Source of the DNA: Saccharopolyspora rosea
Lineage (GTDB): Bacteria > Actinomycetota > Actinomycetes > Mycobacteriales > Pseudonocardiaceae
DNA: 64,000 nucleotides
Direction of reading: 5' to 3'
Assembly: GCF_025643595.1 (NCBI RefSeq)
Contig: NZ_CP102826.1
Location: 3,596,001 to 3,660,000 of the forward strand
Made by a program: the position numbers and the translations under genes. Positions 52,673 through 61,342 of the stretch are shown here, piece by piece. Under the pieces are notes generated by a model that worked only from the letters and a program-made list of their open reading frames with translations, made no database searches and was not told the origin of the DNA. Each line of letters opens with the position of its first letter. Positions within the stretch are counted from its first letter, which is position 1.

Positions 52673-53653
52673 GTGGATCAGGAACTGCCTGTCAGCGACC
52701 GCCCGATCGGCGAGTACCAGGGAATGCTCGCGGTGGACGTCCGGCACTTCAGCAGGCACGACGACGTCCAGCAGCGGATGATCGCGGAGGAGCTGTTGCC
52801 CGATGTCCTCCAGCGGGCCGCGAGTCGCGCCGGCTTCGCCGAGCTGTGGCACGGGCGCCGGTTCCGCGCGTTCCGCGGCGACGGCTACCTCCTCGGGTTC
52901 CACCCGGACCTAGCAGCCGCTGTGGTCGACCGGTTCTTCGATTCCCTGCAGGCGGAGCTGCGCCGCCGCACAGGTGAGTTCCGGTCGGTCGGCGTTGAAC
53001 TCCGCTTGCGCGCCAGCCTGCACCTCGGGCCGGTGCAGTCGTTCAACGCGCTGTTGGCCGACTCCCCCTCCGGCAAGGTCATGGTCGACGCCGGCCGCAT
53101 GGTGGACGCGGAACCCGTTCGATCGCTGCTCGACCGCTCGGATCCGGACGTCACGCTCGTGGCATCCGTGCTCTCCCGAGCGGTCATGGAGCACGTCGTG
53201 GAGGCGGGGCAGTCCACCCGGAGGCCGAGCGAATTCGTCGAGGCACCCTTGCGGGTCGAGGCCAAGGAGTACGCGGGGACTGGTTACTTGCGCGTGCCCG
53301 CACCGTCCGGTGAGCTGCTCAGCGCAGGCCTGCTGCAGTCACAGCCGACGAGCCGCGATTCGGCGAGCTCAGGTGCCCCCGAGGCTGGCGTCGACGCGGG
53401 AACGTTCAACGCGCTCCCCGGAAATGCGGGAGTGGCTGTGCAGGCCGCCCACGTGGAAGGCGGTGTCCAGGACAACCAGGTGCACGGGGTCAGCGGTGGT
53501 GTCGTGGCGGGCGGCAACGGGTCGGTTTCGATCGGTCACGGCGTCGACCAGTCCTCGCACAAGCAGGAGTTCTCCGGTCAGTTCAACACGCAAGGCGACT
53601 CCAACTTCGGACCGTCGAGCGGTCGCCGCGGCAGCGACGTGGCCGGGGGATGA
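52673..53653 (+). CDS. Class III nucleotide-cyclase-like protein with amyloid-like C-terminal motifs
   Basis: A 326-residue protein. Residues about 15-175 resemble a cyclase homology domain: LAVDVRHFS with Asp22, FRGDGYLLGF with Asp70 (the two metal positions) and LRLRASLHLGPV. Base-selecting residues cannot be assigned by eye. Residues 245-300 have PGNAGVAVQAAHVEGGV and GNGSVSIGHGVDQSSHK, resembling bacterial amyloid signalling motifs. The GTG at 52673 follows GGAGG by seven bases. The stop overlaps the next gene (ATGA). It may supply cNMP to the Crp protein or signal to the STAND-like protein through motif templating. Confidence 0.7.
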   Translation: MDQELPVSDRPIGEYQGMLAVDVRHFSRHDDVQQRMIAEELLPDVLQRAASRAGFAELWHGRRFRAFRGDGYLLGFHPDLAAAVVDRFFDSLQAELRRRTGEFRSVGVELRLRASLHLGPVQSFNALLADSPSGKVMVDAGRMVDAEPVRSLLDRSDPDVTLVASVLSRAVMEHVVEAGQSTRRPSEFVEAPLRVEAKEYAGTGYLRVPAPSGELLSAGLLQSQPTSRDSASSGAPEAGVDAGTFNALPGNAGVAVQAAHVEGGVQDNQVHGVSGGVVAGGNGSVSIGHGVDQSSHKQEFSGQFNTQGDSNFGPSSGRRGSDVAGG

Positions 53654-55824
53654 AAACCGTGGAAGCTTACGACGTCGACGCTTACGCCATCCTCGATCCG
53701 CCCGCAGCAGTCTCCGTTCCCGAAGGCGCGTCGCGCGCGGAAGACGCCGCTCCCCCACCGACGACTGCAGTGTCCGGTAACGGCGCCCTCCGGGTGGGCA
53801 ACGACCTCGACCAGTCGCACCACAAGACCGTGATCAATTACAAGCACGAGTCCATCGTGCTCGCGGACGAGGAGTTCGTCGCGCAGATCTCGTCCGCGGC
53901 GCGTGTTCAGGCGCGCACGGGGCGTGGACTCCAAGATCGGGAGGCCCTGCAGCGGCTGGCGGACAACTACGTACCACCGCCAGGTCTGCTCGTGGAAGCG
54001 GCCGAGGACGAGCGCGAAACCGCTTTCCAGATCCTGCAGCGCCGCAGGGTCGTGCTGATCGGCGCGGAGGGCCGCGACTGCGGCCAGTTCGCCGCCGCCC
54101 AACGACTCGGATTCGAGCTGCAGCAGCGGAATCCTCAGCTCGTGGTCCGCGAAGAGCTCAGCGACGAGGGATTCCGGTTGCACGCCGACGCGCTGCTGGT
54201 CGAAGACGATCCAGCCGCTGTGCTCGTCGACCTCCGCGAAAGCGACGACGTGGATGTTCGGGGCGTGCGGCAGGATCTGGTCGGGTTCACCGAAGCGCTC
54301 GAACGCCATTCGAGCTACCTGGTGCTGATCATCCCGCCCGGGATGACGCGCGCGTTCGAGGAGCACTTCCCCGGCAGGGTCCACGTGCTGGGCAAGCCCA
54401 GCTCGGCCGCGGTCTTCGCGTGCCACGTCAGGGGAATCGATCCGGACGCGCTCGTCGCGCGTACCAGCGCGGCCCAGAGCCTGGAACGCCTGTGGCCGCC
54501 GAAGGTGAAAGAAATCGCGGATGCTGTTTCGGACCGCAGCGACCGAGATGAGGACCCGGATCGCGTTCTGCGTGATCTCCTGGACGACGAGTTGCACAGC
54601 CGAACACCGGCTCTTCGCAAGCAGATCCGCGACAAGCAGGAGAGCGGGAAGCCGGAATGGCTCGCCCTCCTGCTGGCCGCGTCCGTCCTGGAGGGCGCCC
54701 CACCCGAGCACATCGTGGAGGCGTCCGACCAGATGCTCGCGCGCAACGGGCTCAACGCCGAAAGGCCGGTCCCCCTGCTGCAATTGAGCCCGCACGCCAG
54801 GCTGGGCCAACTGGCCGACGAGCAGTTCGAGCACTTCGACTGCGACACCCGCTGGTTCCGGCCCCCGGGCTTCGGGGCGCGGGTTCTAGGCCACTTCTGG
54901 CGGGAACATCCTGACCTCCGCGCTCCGATGCTGGACTGGATCGGTGAGCTCCCCGCCAAGGTCCGCGATCTGGACAGCGACGAGCTCGACCAGATCGCCG
55001 ATCGGTCCGCCGAGTTGGCCGGTGCGGGAGGCGCGGGCATCGCGATCAAACTGGCGCAGCAGTGGGCGAAGACCACGGCCGGCGCTTCGGACAGAACTAC
55101 CACGTCCAACAGCCCCTCCGACCGCTACCGCCGGTCCATCGCCGTGCGTCTGCTCACCGCCACCGGCATCGACCCCAGCCTCGGCAGGAGCGTCCGCGGG
55201 AAGCTCTGGGAGTGGTCGCGGCGAGGTAACGCTGATCTCCAGTTGATGACCGCAGAGGTCTGCGCTGGTATAGGGCAGTCGTTCCCGCGAGTCGCCTTGA
55301 CCCGGCTCAAGCACCTGGCGAACGCGGACAACGCGCACGTGCGCGAAGCAGTCCGGAACGCGCTGCGGCAGATCGGCAACCAACTCGGTGCGTCCCGCTT
55401 CCTGCGCTATGTGTCGGAGTGGTTCGATTCAGCACCCCCGGCACGCCTGCGCCTCCTGTCGGACGGCGTCTCTGCGGTGTTGGAAGAGCTCAACGAGGAG
55501 GTCGAGGCAGATGCGGCGACGTCGTTCTGGCGACGAGCACTCGCCACCATGCCGCCGGAGGACAGCTGCTCGGCCGTGCGGAGCTGGCTCCGGACGGCGG
55601 CGCAGGTGGGGCGGGATGAGCGAAACAGCATGGTGGAATCCCTCGTCCGCGCGACGGACTCCAACCCGTTCACCATCGCCTACCTCCTGCGCGTCGTCGC
55701 GGTGGGTCAAGCCTCGTCGGCCCTGGGGGCGCTCGCGGACGATCCGCTGACCGAAGTGGTGCACCTGCTGTGCACGCGGTTGGATGAAGTCGATCACGCC
55801 TGGTCGCGGGAGGAGCCGTCGTGA
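53650..55824 (+). CDS. STAND-like protein with degenerate P-loop and helical repeats
   Basis: A 724-residue protein. Residues 43-59 (GNGALRVGNDLDQSHHK) match the motif at the end of the preceding protein. Residues about 110-260 look like an NTPase start (RRRVVLIGAEGRDCGQFAAA), but the GK[ST] of the P-loop is missing. LVLIIPPGMTRAFEEHFPGR resembles a following strand and sensor. The rest is helical repeat-like (VALTRLKHLANADNAHVREAVR NAL, split for length), as in HEAT/ARM repeats. Its start and stop overlap both neighbours. It probably serves as a receptor or scaffold in a conflict system; enzymatic activity is unlikely. Confidence 0.65.
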   Translation: MKTVEAYDVDAYAILDPPAAVSVPEGASRAEDAAPPPTTAVSGNGALRVGNDLDQSHHKTVINYKHESIVLADEEFVAQISSAARVQARTGRGLQDREALQRLADNYVPPPGLLVEAAEDERETAFQILQRRRVVLIGAEGRDCGQFAAAQRLGFELQQRNPQLVVREELSDEGFRLHADALLVEDDPAAVLVDLRESDDVDVRGVRQDLVGFTEALERHSSYLVLIIPPGMTRAFEEHFPGRVHVLGKPSSAAVFACHVRGIDPDALVARTSAAQSLERLWPPKVKEIADAVSDRSDRDEDPDRVLRDLLDDELHSRTPALRKQIRDKQESGKPEWLALLLAASVLEGAPPEHIVEASDQMLARNGLNAERPVPLLQLSPHARLGQLADEQFEHFDCDTRWFRPPGFGARVLGHFWREHPDLRAPMLDWIGELPAKVRDLDSDELDQIADRSAELAGAGGAGIAIKLAQQWAKTTAGASDRTTTSNSPSDRYRRSIAVRLLTATGIDPSLGRSVRGKLWEWSRRGNADLQLMTAEVCAGIGQSFPRVALTRLKHLANADNAHVREAVRNALRQIGNQLGASRFLRYVSEWFDSAPPARLRLLSDGVSAVLEELNEEVEADAATSFWRRALATMPPEDSCSAVRSWLRTAAQVGRDERNSMVESLVRATDSNPFTIAYLLRVVAVGQASSALGALADDPLTEVVHLLCTRLDEVDHAWSREEPS

Positions 55825-56621
55825 CCGAGTCCCGCTGGCGGCGGATGTTGGGTGACCTCCTCTCGGGAGCAGCGCGAGAGGAGGTGGTCTCCGGGAGGGC
55901 TGGTCTCGCCGTGGAGGAGCCGGTTCCAGCCCGCTCCGGCACCACCACGTGCAACGTGTCGCTGCCCAGCATCGATGAGCCGCTGCACTTCAACGCGACC
56001 ATCTCGTTCGAAGCGAGGTGGGGTGGGAACGCACCCGCTCCACCCTCGCTGCACGACATCGCTTGGACCGGGATCGTCCACCGAGCCGAGGAGATCAGCA
56101 GGCTGCGCGCGCTGACCGCAGCCGAACGGTTGCGAGCCGAGCTCAACGCCGCGCTGCTGGCGTGGCGTGGAGTCGGAGGAACGGACGTTTACGCGCGCGG
56201 CCAGTGCTCATCAGTGGAAGCTGATGCCGATCTCGCCGCCGCAGTCGCGGAACGCGAGAAGGCACAATGCCAGCAGGCGGTGCTGTCGTGGCGGAGTCAC
56301 GAACGTTGGCACCAAGAGGAACGGATGCGTTCGTTGCTTCTCGACCCGTTGCGCGCAACCGCGTCGTGGTTCCTCGACAACCAGGACAAACCCGAGCACG
56401 TGGTCGAGGTGGCCCGCACCTTCCGAGAACTGCGCGTCGTGCTGGCCCCGGAGGAACGAGCGGATTCAGCCGGACAGCTCCTGGACGATCTGCTGGGATC
56501 GACCGACGAAGCGGTGCGGTTCCGGGTGGTTTCGAAGTTGCGGAACGCGTTCGTCCAATACGACCGGGAGGACCTGGCTGCGCGTCTGGACGAGATCCAG
56601 GTGCGGAGCACCGGTGCATAG
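55821..56621 (+). CDS. Unknown last protein of the cyclase operon
   Basis: A 266-residue protein beginning in the previous stop (GTGA). Residues 30-75 have strand-like sequence (CNVSLPSIDEPLHFNATISF). The rest is helical and charged (EISRLRALTAAERLRAELNA, SWRSHERWHQEERMRSLLLD), with a short coiled coil. No family is recognised. Coupling to the STAND-like gene argues for a shared complex. Confidence 0.6.
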   Translation: MTESRWRRMLGDLLSGAAREEVVSGRAGLAVEEPVPARSGTTTCNVSLPSIDEPLHFNATISFEARWGGNAPAPPSLHDIAWTGIVHRAEEISRLRALTAAERLRAELNAALLAWRGVGGTDVYARGQCSSVEADADLAAAVAEREKAQCQQAVLSWRSHERWHQEERMRSLLLDPLRATASWFLDNQDKPEHVVEVARTFRELRVVLAPEERADSAGQLLDDLLGSTDEAVRFRVVSKLRNAFVQYDREDLAARLDEIQVRSTGA

Positions 56622-56881
56622 GGACACGGCTTCTTGTGGCTGCGAACGCACCAGGGAGAGACGCACCCTCCGCTGAGACCCGGTTTCGCCCGGTGAGCGA
56701 GGGGTGAACCGTCTCCGCGACGGGTGGGCGCGGGCTCGTCGCCGGGCCCGCGCCCACTCGGCCGCATCGGCGTTTTCCCGATTCCCGACTGGGTTCCGGC
56801 CCGTTCCACCAAGACGTTCCAGCAACGGACGTGCCTGGGGAGGCGGTTCCGCGCGGGGCAACCGCGGGACGAGTTGTCACT
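56622..56881. other. Spacer before att site 3
   Basis: This region is GC-rich with CGGGCCCGCGCCC-type words but has no convincing gene. It separates the last operon gene from the repeat at 56882. I see no transposase or tRNA here. Confidence 0.4.
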
Positions 56882-56934
56882 CCGGTTCCGGCAGAGGGAT
56901 GCGGGTGGATAGTGCGCAAATCCCCCTCCGACAC
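56882..56934. repeat. att site 3: right end of the tandem elements
   Basis: The sequence repeats 48400-48453 (CCGGTTCCGGCA, then GGGATGCGGGTGGATAGTGC, then GCAAATC and CCCCTCCGACAC) with one substitution and one deletion. The bases to the right are CAGTGGGTGGG. Joined to the tRNA-like left half of att site 1, they give a tRNA 3' end followed by CCA, so this is probably the right boundary with the chromosome. Confidence 0.7.
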
Positions 56935-56940
56935 CAGTGG

Positions 56941-56956
56941 GTGGGATCCCTCCCAC
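56941..56956 (+). terminator. Hairpin after the reconstructed tRNA end
   Basis: GTGGGA and TCCCAC form a 6-bp stem with a TCCC loop. It lies a few bases beyond att site 3. In the reconstructed attB it would follow the tRNA CCA end and could have been the tRNA terminator, although no T-tract directly follows. Confidence 0.4.
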
Positions 56957-57214
56957 GAGTACACGGTTGGTTTTCTGGTCGACGAGGCGGCGAGGTGCTG
57001 AGCACCCGCCGTCTTGTCGTGTCCTCTGGCCCCGCCCCTGTCATCGGGGGTGGTGGCCGTGGCTGAGGCTGCTGTTCCCGCGGTGGTGCCGCGCTCGATG
57101 CCGGCACGCGAGCGTCCGGAGTTGATCACGTCCCGGGCCTCACGACGTTGAGGTGAGGTTGGGGGAGCTTACTCGAACACAAAAGCCCAGGTCAGCACCC
57201 TGGAAACACTGCAA

Positions 57215-57736
57215 ATGAAGCTGCCCGACCTGGCTACACCGTCCCAACCGACACCGAAGCGGGCAAAGCCCGGCCGCACCCGGCGACTCCCCGACGACCA
57301 GGTGCAGCAACTGATCGAGGGCTACCAGTCCGGCGCCACCGTCTACGAGCTGGGTGATCAGTCCGACTCCGCCGTGGTCATCCCCGAGGAGATGATCCAC
57401 TACGGCACTAGCAAGACCGCGCTGCTCGCCGCTTCCCGCGGGTTCGCGAAAGCCGCCGCGGGCACCGGGGTCACGGTCAACTCGGTCATCGCCGGACCGA
57501 CCCACACTGGCGGCGTCGAGGACTTCGTCTACCAGCTCGTCGACCGGTCCCTGCCCTGGGACCAAGCGCAGCGCGAGTTCATGCGCGCCCACCGGCCGCA
57601 GTCGCTCCTGCAGCGGCTCATCGAGCCCGAGGAGATCGCCAACATGGTCGTCTACCTCGCCTCACCGCTGGCCTCGGCCACAACCGGCGGAGCAGTCCGC
57701 GTGGACGGCGGCTACGTCGACTCGATCCTGCCCTGA
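57215..57736 (+). pseudogene. Recombinase-SDR chimera
   Basis: Residues 1-49 (KLPDLATPSQPTPKRAKPGR, then RRLPDDQVQQLIEGYQSGAT VYELGDQ, split for length) match the tail and HTH of a resolvase-type recombinase. Residues 50-173 match the C-terminal two thirds of a short-chain dehydrogenase: HYGTSK gives Tyr63-x3-Lys67, VNSVIAGPTHT follows, and it ends with GGAVRVDGGYVDS. The SDR lacks its Rossmann GxxxGxG, so it is presumably inactive. It looks like a deletion join between two genes, just outside the element boundary. Confidence 0.75.
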
Positions 57737-57854
57737 CCAGACCGCCCAGCCGGTGGGCGGGTCCCACCCCGGCCACCGGCCCGCACCGACCCCGCCTGAT
57801 CACCTGCGGCCGGCCCCGGATATGGGACCGGCCGCAGGAACTACTCGCAGTGCT

Positions 57855-58784
57855 TCAGCTCCCGTCCACGGAGAGCACGAGCTTGCCGCGCGTGTGCCCG
57901 CCGCGGTTCAGCCGCCATGCCTCTGCCGCTTCTTCGAGCGGGAGCACCTTGTCCACGTGCACGGCCAGCGCACCGCGGTCGGCCAAGTCGGCGAGGGCCG
58001 CGAGGTCTGCCGGGTCGGGACGGACCCACACGTAGTGGCCGCCCTTCGCCGCGGCCTCCGGGTTGGCGATGGAGGCGAGCCGTTCCGGCTTGTCGAGGAC
58101 CCGCAGCGACACCTCCACCGCGTCCCCGCCGACGAAGTCCAGCGCCGCGTCGATGCCTTCGGGGGCCAGCTCGGCCACCCGGTCGGCGAGCCCGGCGCCG
58201 TAGGTCACCGGCTCCGCACCCAGCTGCCGCAGGAAGTCGTGGTTGCGCTCGCTGGCCGTGCCGATCACGCGGGCACCACGTGCCACGGCGATCTGGACGC
58301 CGAACGAGCCGACGCCACCCGCCGCGGCGTGCACCAGGACGGTGTCGCCGGAGTCGACCCCGACCCGCTCGATCGCCTGGTACGCCGTCAGCCCGGCGAG
58401 GGGAACGCCCGCGGCCTGCTCCCAAGACAGCGCGGCAGGCTTGCGGGCCAGCATGCGCACGTGCGCGGAGACCAGCTCGGCGTAGCCACCGAACTGGACG
58501 GCATCCTTGCGGATGTAGCCGAACACCTCATCGCCGGGCACGTACTCCTCGACGTCGAAGCCCACCCGCTCGACCACCCCGGCCACGTCCCAGCCCGGGA
58601 TCAGCGGAAAGTGGGTGTCCATGAAGCCGTCGAGGTTTCCCGCCCCGAGCTTCCAGTCCACCGGGTTGACACCGGCGGCCTTCACCCGGATCAGCACCTC
58701 GCCCGGCGCCACCTTAGGGTCCGGGAGGTCGGTCAGCCGAAGCGCGTCCGGCCCCCCGTACTCGTCGAGGACGATCGCCTTCAT
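57855..58784 (-). CDS. NADP-dependent quinone-oxidoreductase-like MDR protein
   Basis: A 309-residue medium-chain reductase without zinc. The N-terminal GroES-like part has GVNPVDWKLGAGN and PGWDVAGVVERVG. The cofactor-binding part has VLVHAAAGGVGSFGVQIAVA and VIGTASERNHDFLRQLGAEP. It lacks the cysteine lobe of zinc dehydrogenases. GGATC precedes the ATG at 58784. It is probably cytoplasmic and reduces quinones or enals; the substrate is unknown. Confidence 0.88.
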   Translation of the reverse strand: MKAIVLDEYGGPDALRLTDLPDPKVAPGEVLIRVKAAGVNPVDWKLGAGNLDGFMDTHFPLIPGWDVAGVVERVGFDVEEYVPGDEVFGYIRKDAVQFGGYAELVSAHVRMLARKPAALSWEQAAGVPLAGLTAYQAIERVGVDSGDTVLVHAAAGGVGSFGVQIAVARGARVIGTASERNHDFLRQLGAEPVTYGAGLADRVAELAPEGIDAALDFVGGDAVEVSLRVLDKPERLASIANPEAAAKGGHYVWVRPDPADLAALADLADRGALAVHVDKVLPLEEAAEAWRLNRGGHTRGKLVLSVDGS

Positions 58785-58865
58785 CGGAGATCCTTTCTTC
58801 TTCGCTGCCTGACAGGAGAACGGAGCGGGGGTGACCAGCCACCCTAGTCCCGCGTACGAGGTCGA

Positions 58866-59912
58866 TCAGAGCGCTTGGAGGGCGGTCTGGGCGAAGGAGT
58901 GGTCCTGCTCGGGAGCGCCACCGCCGAGGCCGAGGGCGCCGATGAGCTGTCCGTCGCGGTGGATCGGCATGCCGCCGGCGATGAACAGCAGCGGCTTGTT
59001 CAGCGCGGTGGGCAGGGAGTGGAAGGGGCCGTCCGGCTTGACCAGATCGGCCAGGTCGGCCGTCGGCGCGTTCAGCTGCAGAGCGGTGTACGCCTTGGCA
59101 GTGCTGGTTTCACCGGAGATGAGTAGCTTGCGGTCCGCGAAACGGCCGCCGACGAGGTTGCCTGCCACCATGCCCAGCCCGAAAACCACCATCAGCCAGG
59201 TGACGGAGGATTCGGCGAAGCCGCTGACCTCGGTCATCATCGGTGCGATGTAGGTGATCGCCGCGAACACGCCGCCGAAGCCGAGGACCGTCATGGCCAT
59301 GGCGAGAACGACCTGGGCGTTCTTGAAGCCGGTGAGCTCGTGCCGCAACTGCACGCCTTCCGGCTTGGGCATGTCGGGCACCAGCTTGGCGACGCCGGCC
59401 AGGCCGAGCACGCCGAGTGCGGCGACGATCAGGAAGGTCATGCGCCAGCCGGCGCTTTGACCCATGAAGGTGCCCAGGGGCACGCCGACGACGTTGGCCA
59501 CGGTCAGGCCGGTGAACATCATGGAGATGGCGCCGGCCTTCTTCTCCGGCGCCACCAGTTCGGCGGCGACGACGGCGCCGATGCCGAAGAAGGTGCCGTG
59601 GGCCAGCGAGGCCACCACTCGGCCGATCAGCATGACGGCGAAGACCGGGGCGACGGCGGAGATGACGTTGCCGAGGATGAACAGGCCCATGAGCAGCATG
59701 AGCATGTTCTTGCGGGAGATCCGGGTGCCGAGCACGGTCATGATCGGCGCGCCGATCATGACGCCGAGGGCGTAGCCGGTGACCAGGAAGCCGGCCGTCG
59801 GCACGGACACGCCGAGATCCGCGCCGACTTGGGGCAGCAGCCCCATGATCACGAATTCCGTGGTGCCGATTCCGAATGCCCCAATGGCCAGGGCCAGCAG
59901 CGCGAGCGACAT
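58866..59912 (-). CDS. Truncated MFS transporter fused to an HbpS/GlcG-like domain
   Basis: A 348-residue hybrid. Residues 1 to about 262 are an AraJ-type MFS transporter with about eight membrane helices (LALAIGAFGIGTTEFVIMGL, GRVVASLAHGTFFGIGAVVA, ITYIAPMMTEVSGFAESSVT). Near residue 263 it switches to TSTAKAYTALQLNAPTADLA, then PLLFIAGGMPIHRDGQLIGA and LGLGGG, which match the C-terminal part of HbpS/GlcG-type proteins. The last four MFS helices and the start of HbpS are absent. The ATG at 59912 is chosen over 59921/59954 by the AAAGGA upstream. It may be a deletion fusion; transport is doubtful. Confidence 0.8.
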   Translation of the reverse strand: MSLALLALAIGAFGIGTTEFVIMGLLPQVGADLGVSVPTAGFLVTGYALGVMIGAPIMTVLGTRISRKNMLMLLMGLFILGNVISAVAPVFAVMLIGRVVASLAHGTFFGIGAVVAAELVAPEKKAGAISMMFTGLTVANVVGVPLGTFMGQSAGWRMTFLIVAALGVLGLAGVAKLVPDMPKPEGVQLRHELTGFKNAQVVLAMAMTVLGFGGVFAAITYIAPMMTEVSGFAESSVTWLMVVFGLGMVAGNLVGGRFADRKLLISGETSTAKAYTALQLNAPTADLADLVKPDGPFHSLPTALNKPLLFIAGGMPIHRDGQLIGALGLGGGAPEQDHSFAQTALQAL

Positions 59913-59961
59913 GACGAGCATCCTTTGAGGTGAAGAGCAGCACTGCGCGAGCACCTTACGT

Positions 59962-59984
59962 GCGTCAACAATAGTTGCAGACGC
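59962..59984. promoter_or_regulatory. MarR-type operator upstream of the MFS hybrid gene
   Basis: The halves GCGTCAACAAT and TTGCAGACGC, joined by two bases, form a 23-bp pseudo-palindrome. It is almost the reverse complement of 63237-63259 upstream of the MarR gene. A further GGCGTCCGCAATA lies at about 60011. It sits 50 bases upstream of the MFS start, where a repressor would block transcription. Confidence 0.6.
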
Positions 59985-60206
59985 GCTATACTTGCAAACA
60001 CAGCTACAGTGGCGTCCGCAATACTCTGGCAGGTCGCCACCTCAGAGCAGGCGCCGTGGCACGAAAGGGATGGGCCGGACCGTTTCCGGCGCTCCGATGG
60101 CACCCAGGTCGCCTGCTGCAACGACCCCGGACAGCACCAACCCGGCGCCCCGAGGACGGCTTCGCCGGCTGAAGCCTGTGCGCACCTGCTGTCCCAGACC
60201 GTCCCG

Positions 60207-61181
60207 CTAGGACGCGTGACTGCCAGTCGACGCCCGAGCATCTCGGAGGAGCTGGTCGACGCCTGCGCGGGACGCCGAGGGGACGATGTCCAGACCGGCC
60301 AGCAGGCGGGCCGTCTCGACGAAGTCGTGGACGGGTCGCGCGTCCATGTCGTTGCGCCACGCGATGGCCAGCGGGGACGGCGGCAGGTCTTCGACCGGGA
60401 CGAACGACAGGCCGGGACGTCCGTAGAACCGCTGGGTCGATGCCTGCGTGAAGGCGACACCACGGCGGGACAGGATGGCCTCGAAGCACTCGTCGACGCT
60501 GCTGACCTCGGCGCCCAGGCGAACCGGGTGCGGTCCGCGGCACTCCGACGCGAGCCAGAAGTCCCGCCAGTACTCGGGAGCCCGGCGCCCGACGAACGGC
60601 TCGTCCGCCACGTCCTCAACGGTCAGCTTCTCGTACTCGGCGAGCGGCGACTCGCTCGACGTGACGAGCACCCGCGGCTCGACGAAGAGCGTTTCCACCG
60701 AAAGCCAGCTCTGCATGAGCACCGGCGGGCGGACGAAGGCGACGTCGACGCTGCCGTTGCCCAGCCCCACGTACGGGTCGCTGAAGTCGTGCGAGCGCAT
60801 TTCGACCTGCACGTGCGGGTAACGGGTCTGGAACGCCGCGAGGATCTTCGGGGTGAGCTCGGCGGCGGCGTTGCTCTGGAAGCCGACGATCAGCGAACCC
60901 AGGTGACCGTTGGCCGCCTCGCGGGTGGCCGACGTGAGGCGTTCGGCGCTGACCAGCAGACGACGTGCCTCGGCGAGCAGCACCAGGCCGGCCGGGGTCA
61001 GCTCGACGCTGCGACTCGTGCGCTCCAGCAGACGAGCGCCGAGCACGTGCTCCAACTTTCGGATCTGCACGCTCAGCGACGGCTGGCTGATGTGCAAGCG
61101 TGCGGCCGCCCGCCCGAAATGCAGCTCCTCGGCGACGGCGACGAAATAACGCAGCACGCGAAGCTCCGGAAGTTCCGCCAC
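60207..61181 (-). CDS. LysR-family transcriptional regulator
   Basis: A 324-residue protein. Residues 5-65 form the LysR winged HTH (LRYFVAVAEELHFGRAAARL HISQPSLSVQIRKLE, split for length). A linker helix and a two-lobed ligand-binding domain follow (LIVGFQSNAAAELTPKILAA; VRPPVLMQSWLSVETLFVEP). I chose the GTG at 61181; a longer start at 61217 is possible. It faces the 61343-62628 pair, so it probably regulates that divergent operon. Confidence 0.88.
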   Translation of the reverse strand: MAELPELRVLRYFVAVAEELHFGRAAARLHISQPSLSVQIRKLEHVLGARLLERTSRSVELTPAGLVLLAEARRLLVSAERLTSATREAANGHLGSLIVGFQSNAAAELTPKILAAFQTRYPHVQVEMRSHDFSDPYVGLGNGSVDVAFVRPPVLMQSWLSVETLFVEPRVLVTSSESPLAEYEKLTVEDVADEPFVGRRAPEYWRDFWLASECRGPHPVRLGAEVSSVDECFEAILSRRGVAFTQASTQRFYGRPGLSFVPVEDLPPSPLAIAWRNDMDARPVHDFVETARLLAGLDIVPSASRAGVDQLLRDARASTGSHAS

Positions 61182-61342
61182 GCAGGGATGATAAGTGCCG
61201 CCCGACCAGGCGACCAATTCTTCTGGTCTATCGAACGGTGGGCAACAGGTATTGGACGCGCAGCCACGTTGCGTAGTCGTATCAACGAGAGCCGTCGCAG
61301 TGACGACGGCCGCACCTGTCCCGCTCAGAGAGGAGCCCGACG

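Noticed and set aside
56622-57107. Frames around att site 3 as genes
   Set aside because: They read through the att repeat and hairpin, and one on the minus strand repeats the end of the broken integrase frame (ICALSTRIPLPE), so it is att-derived.
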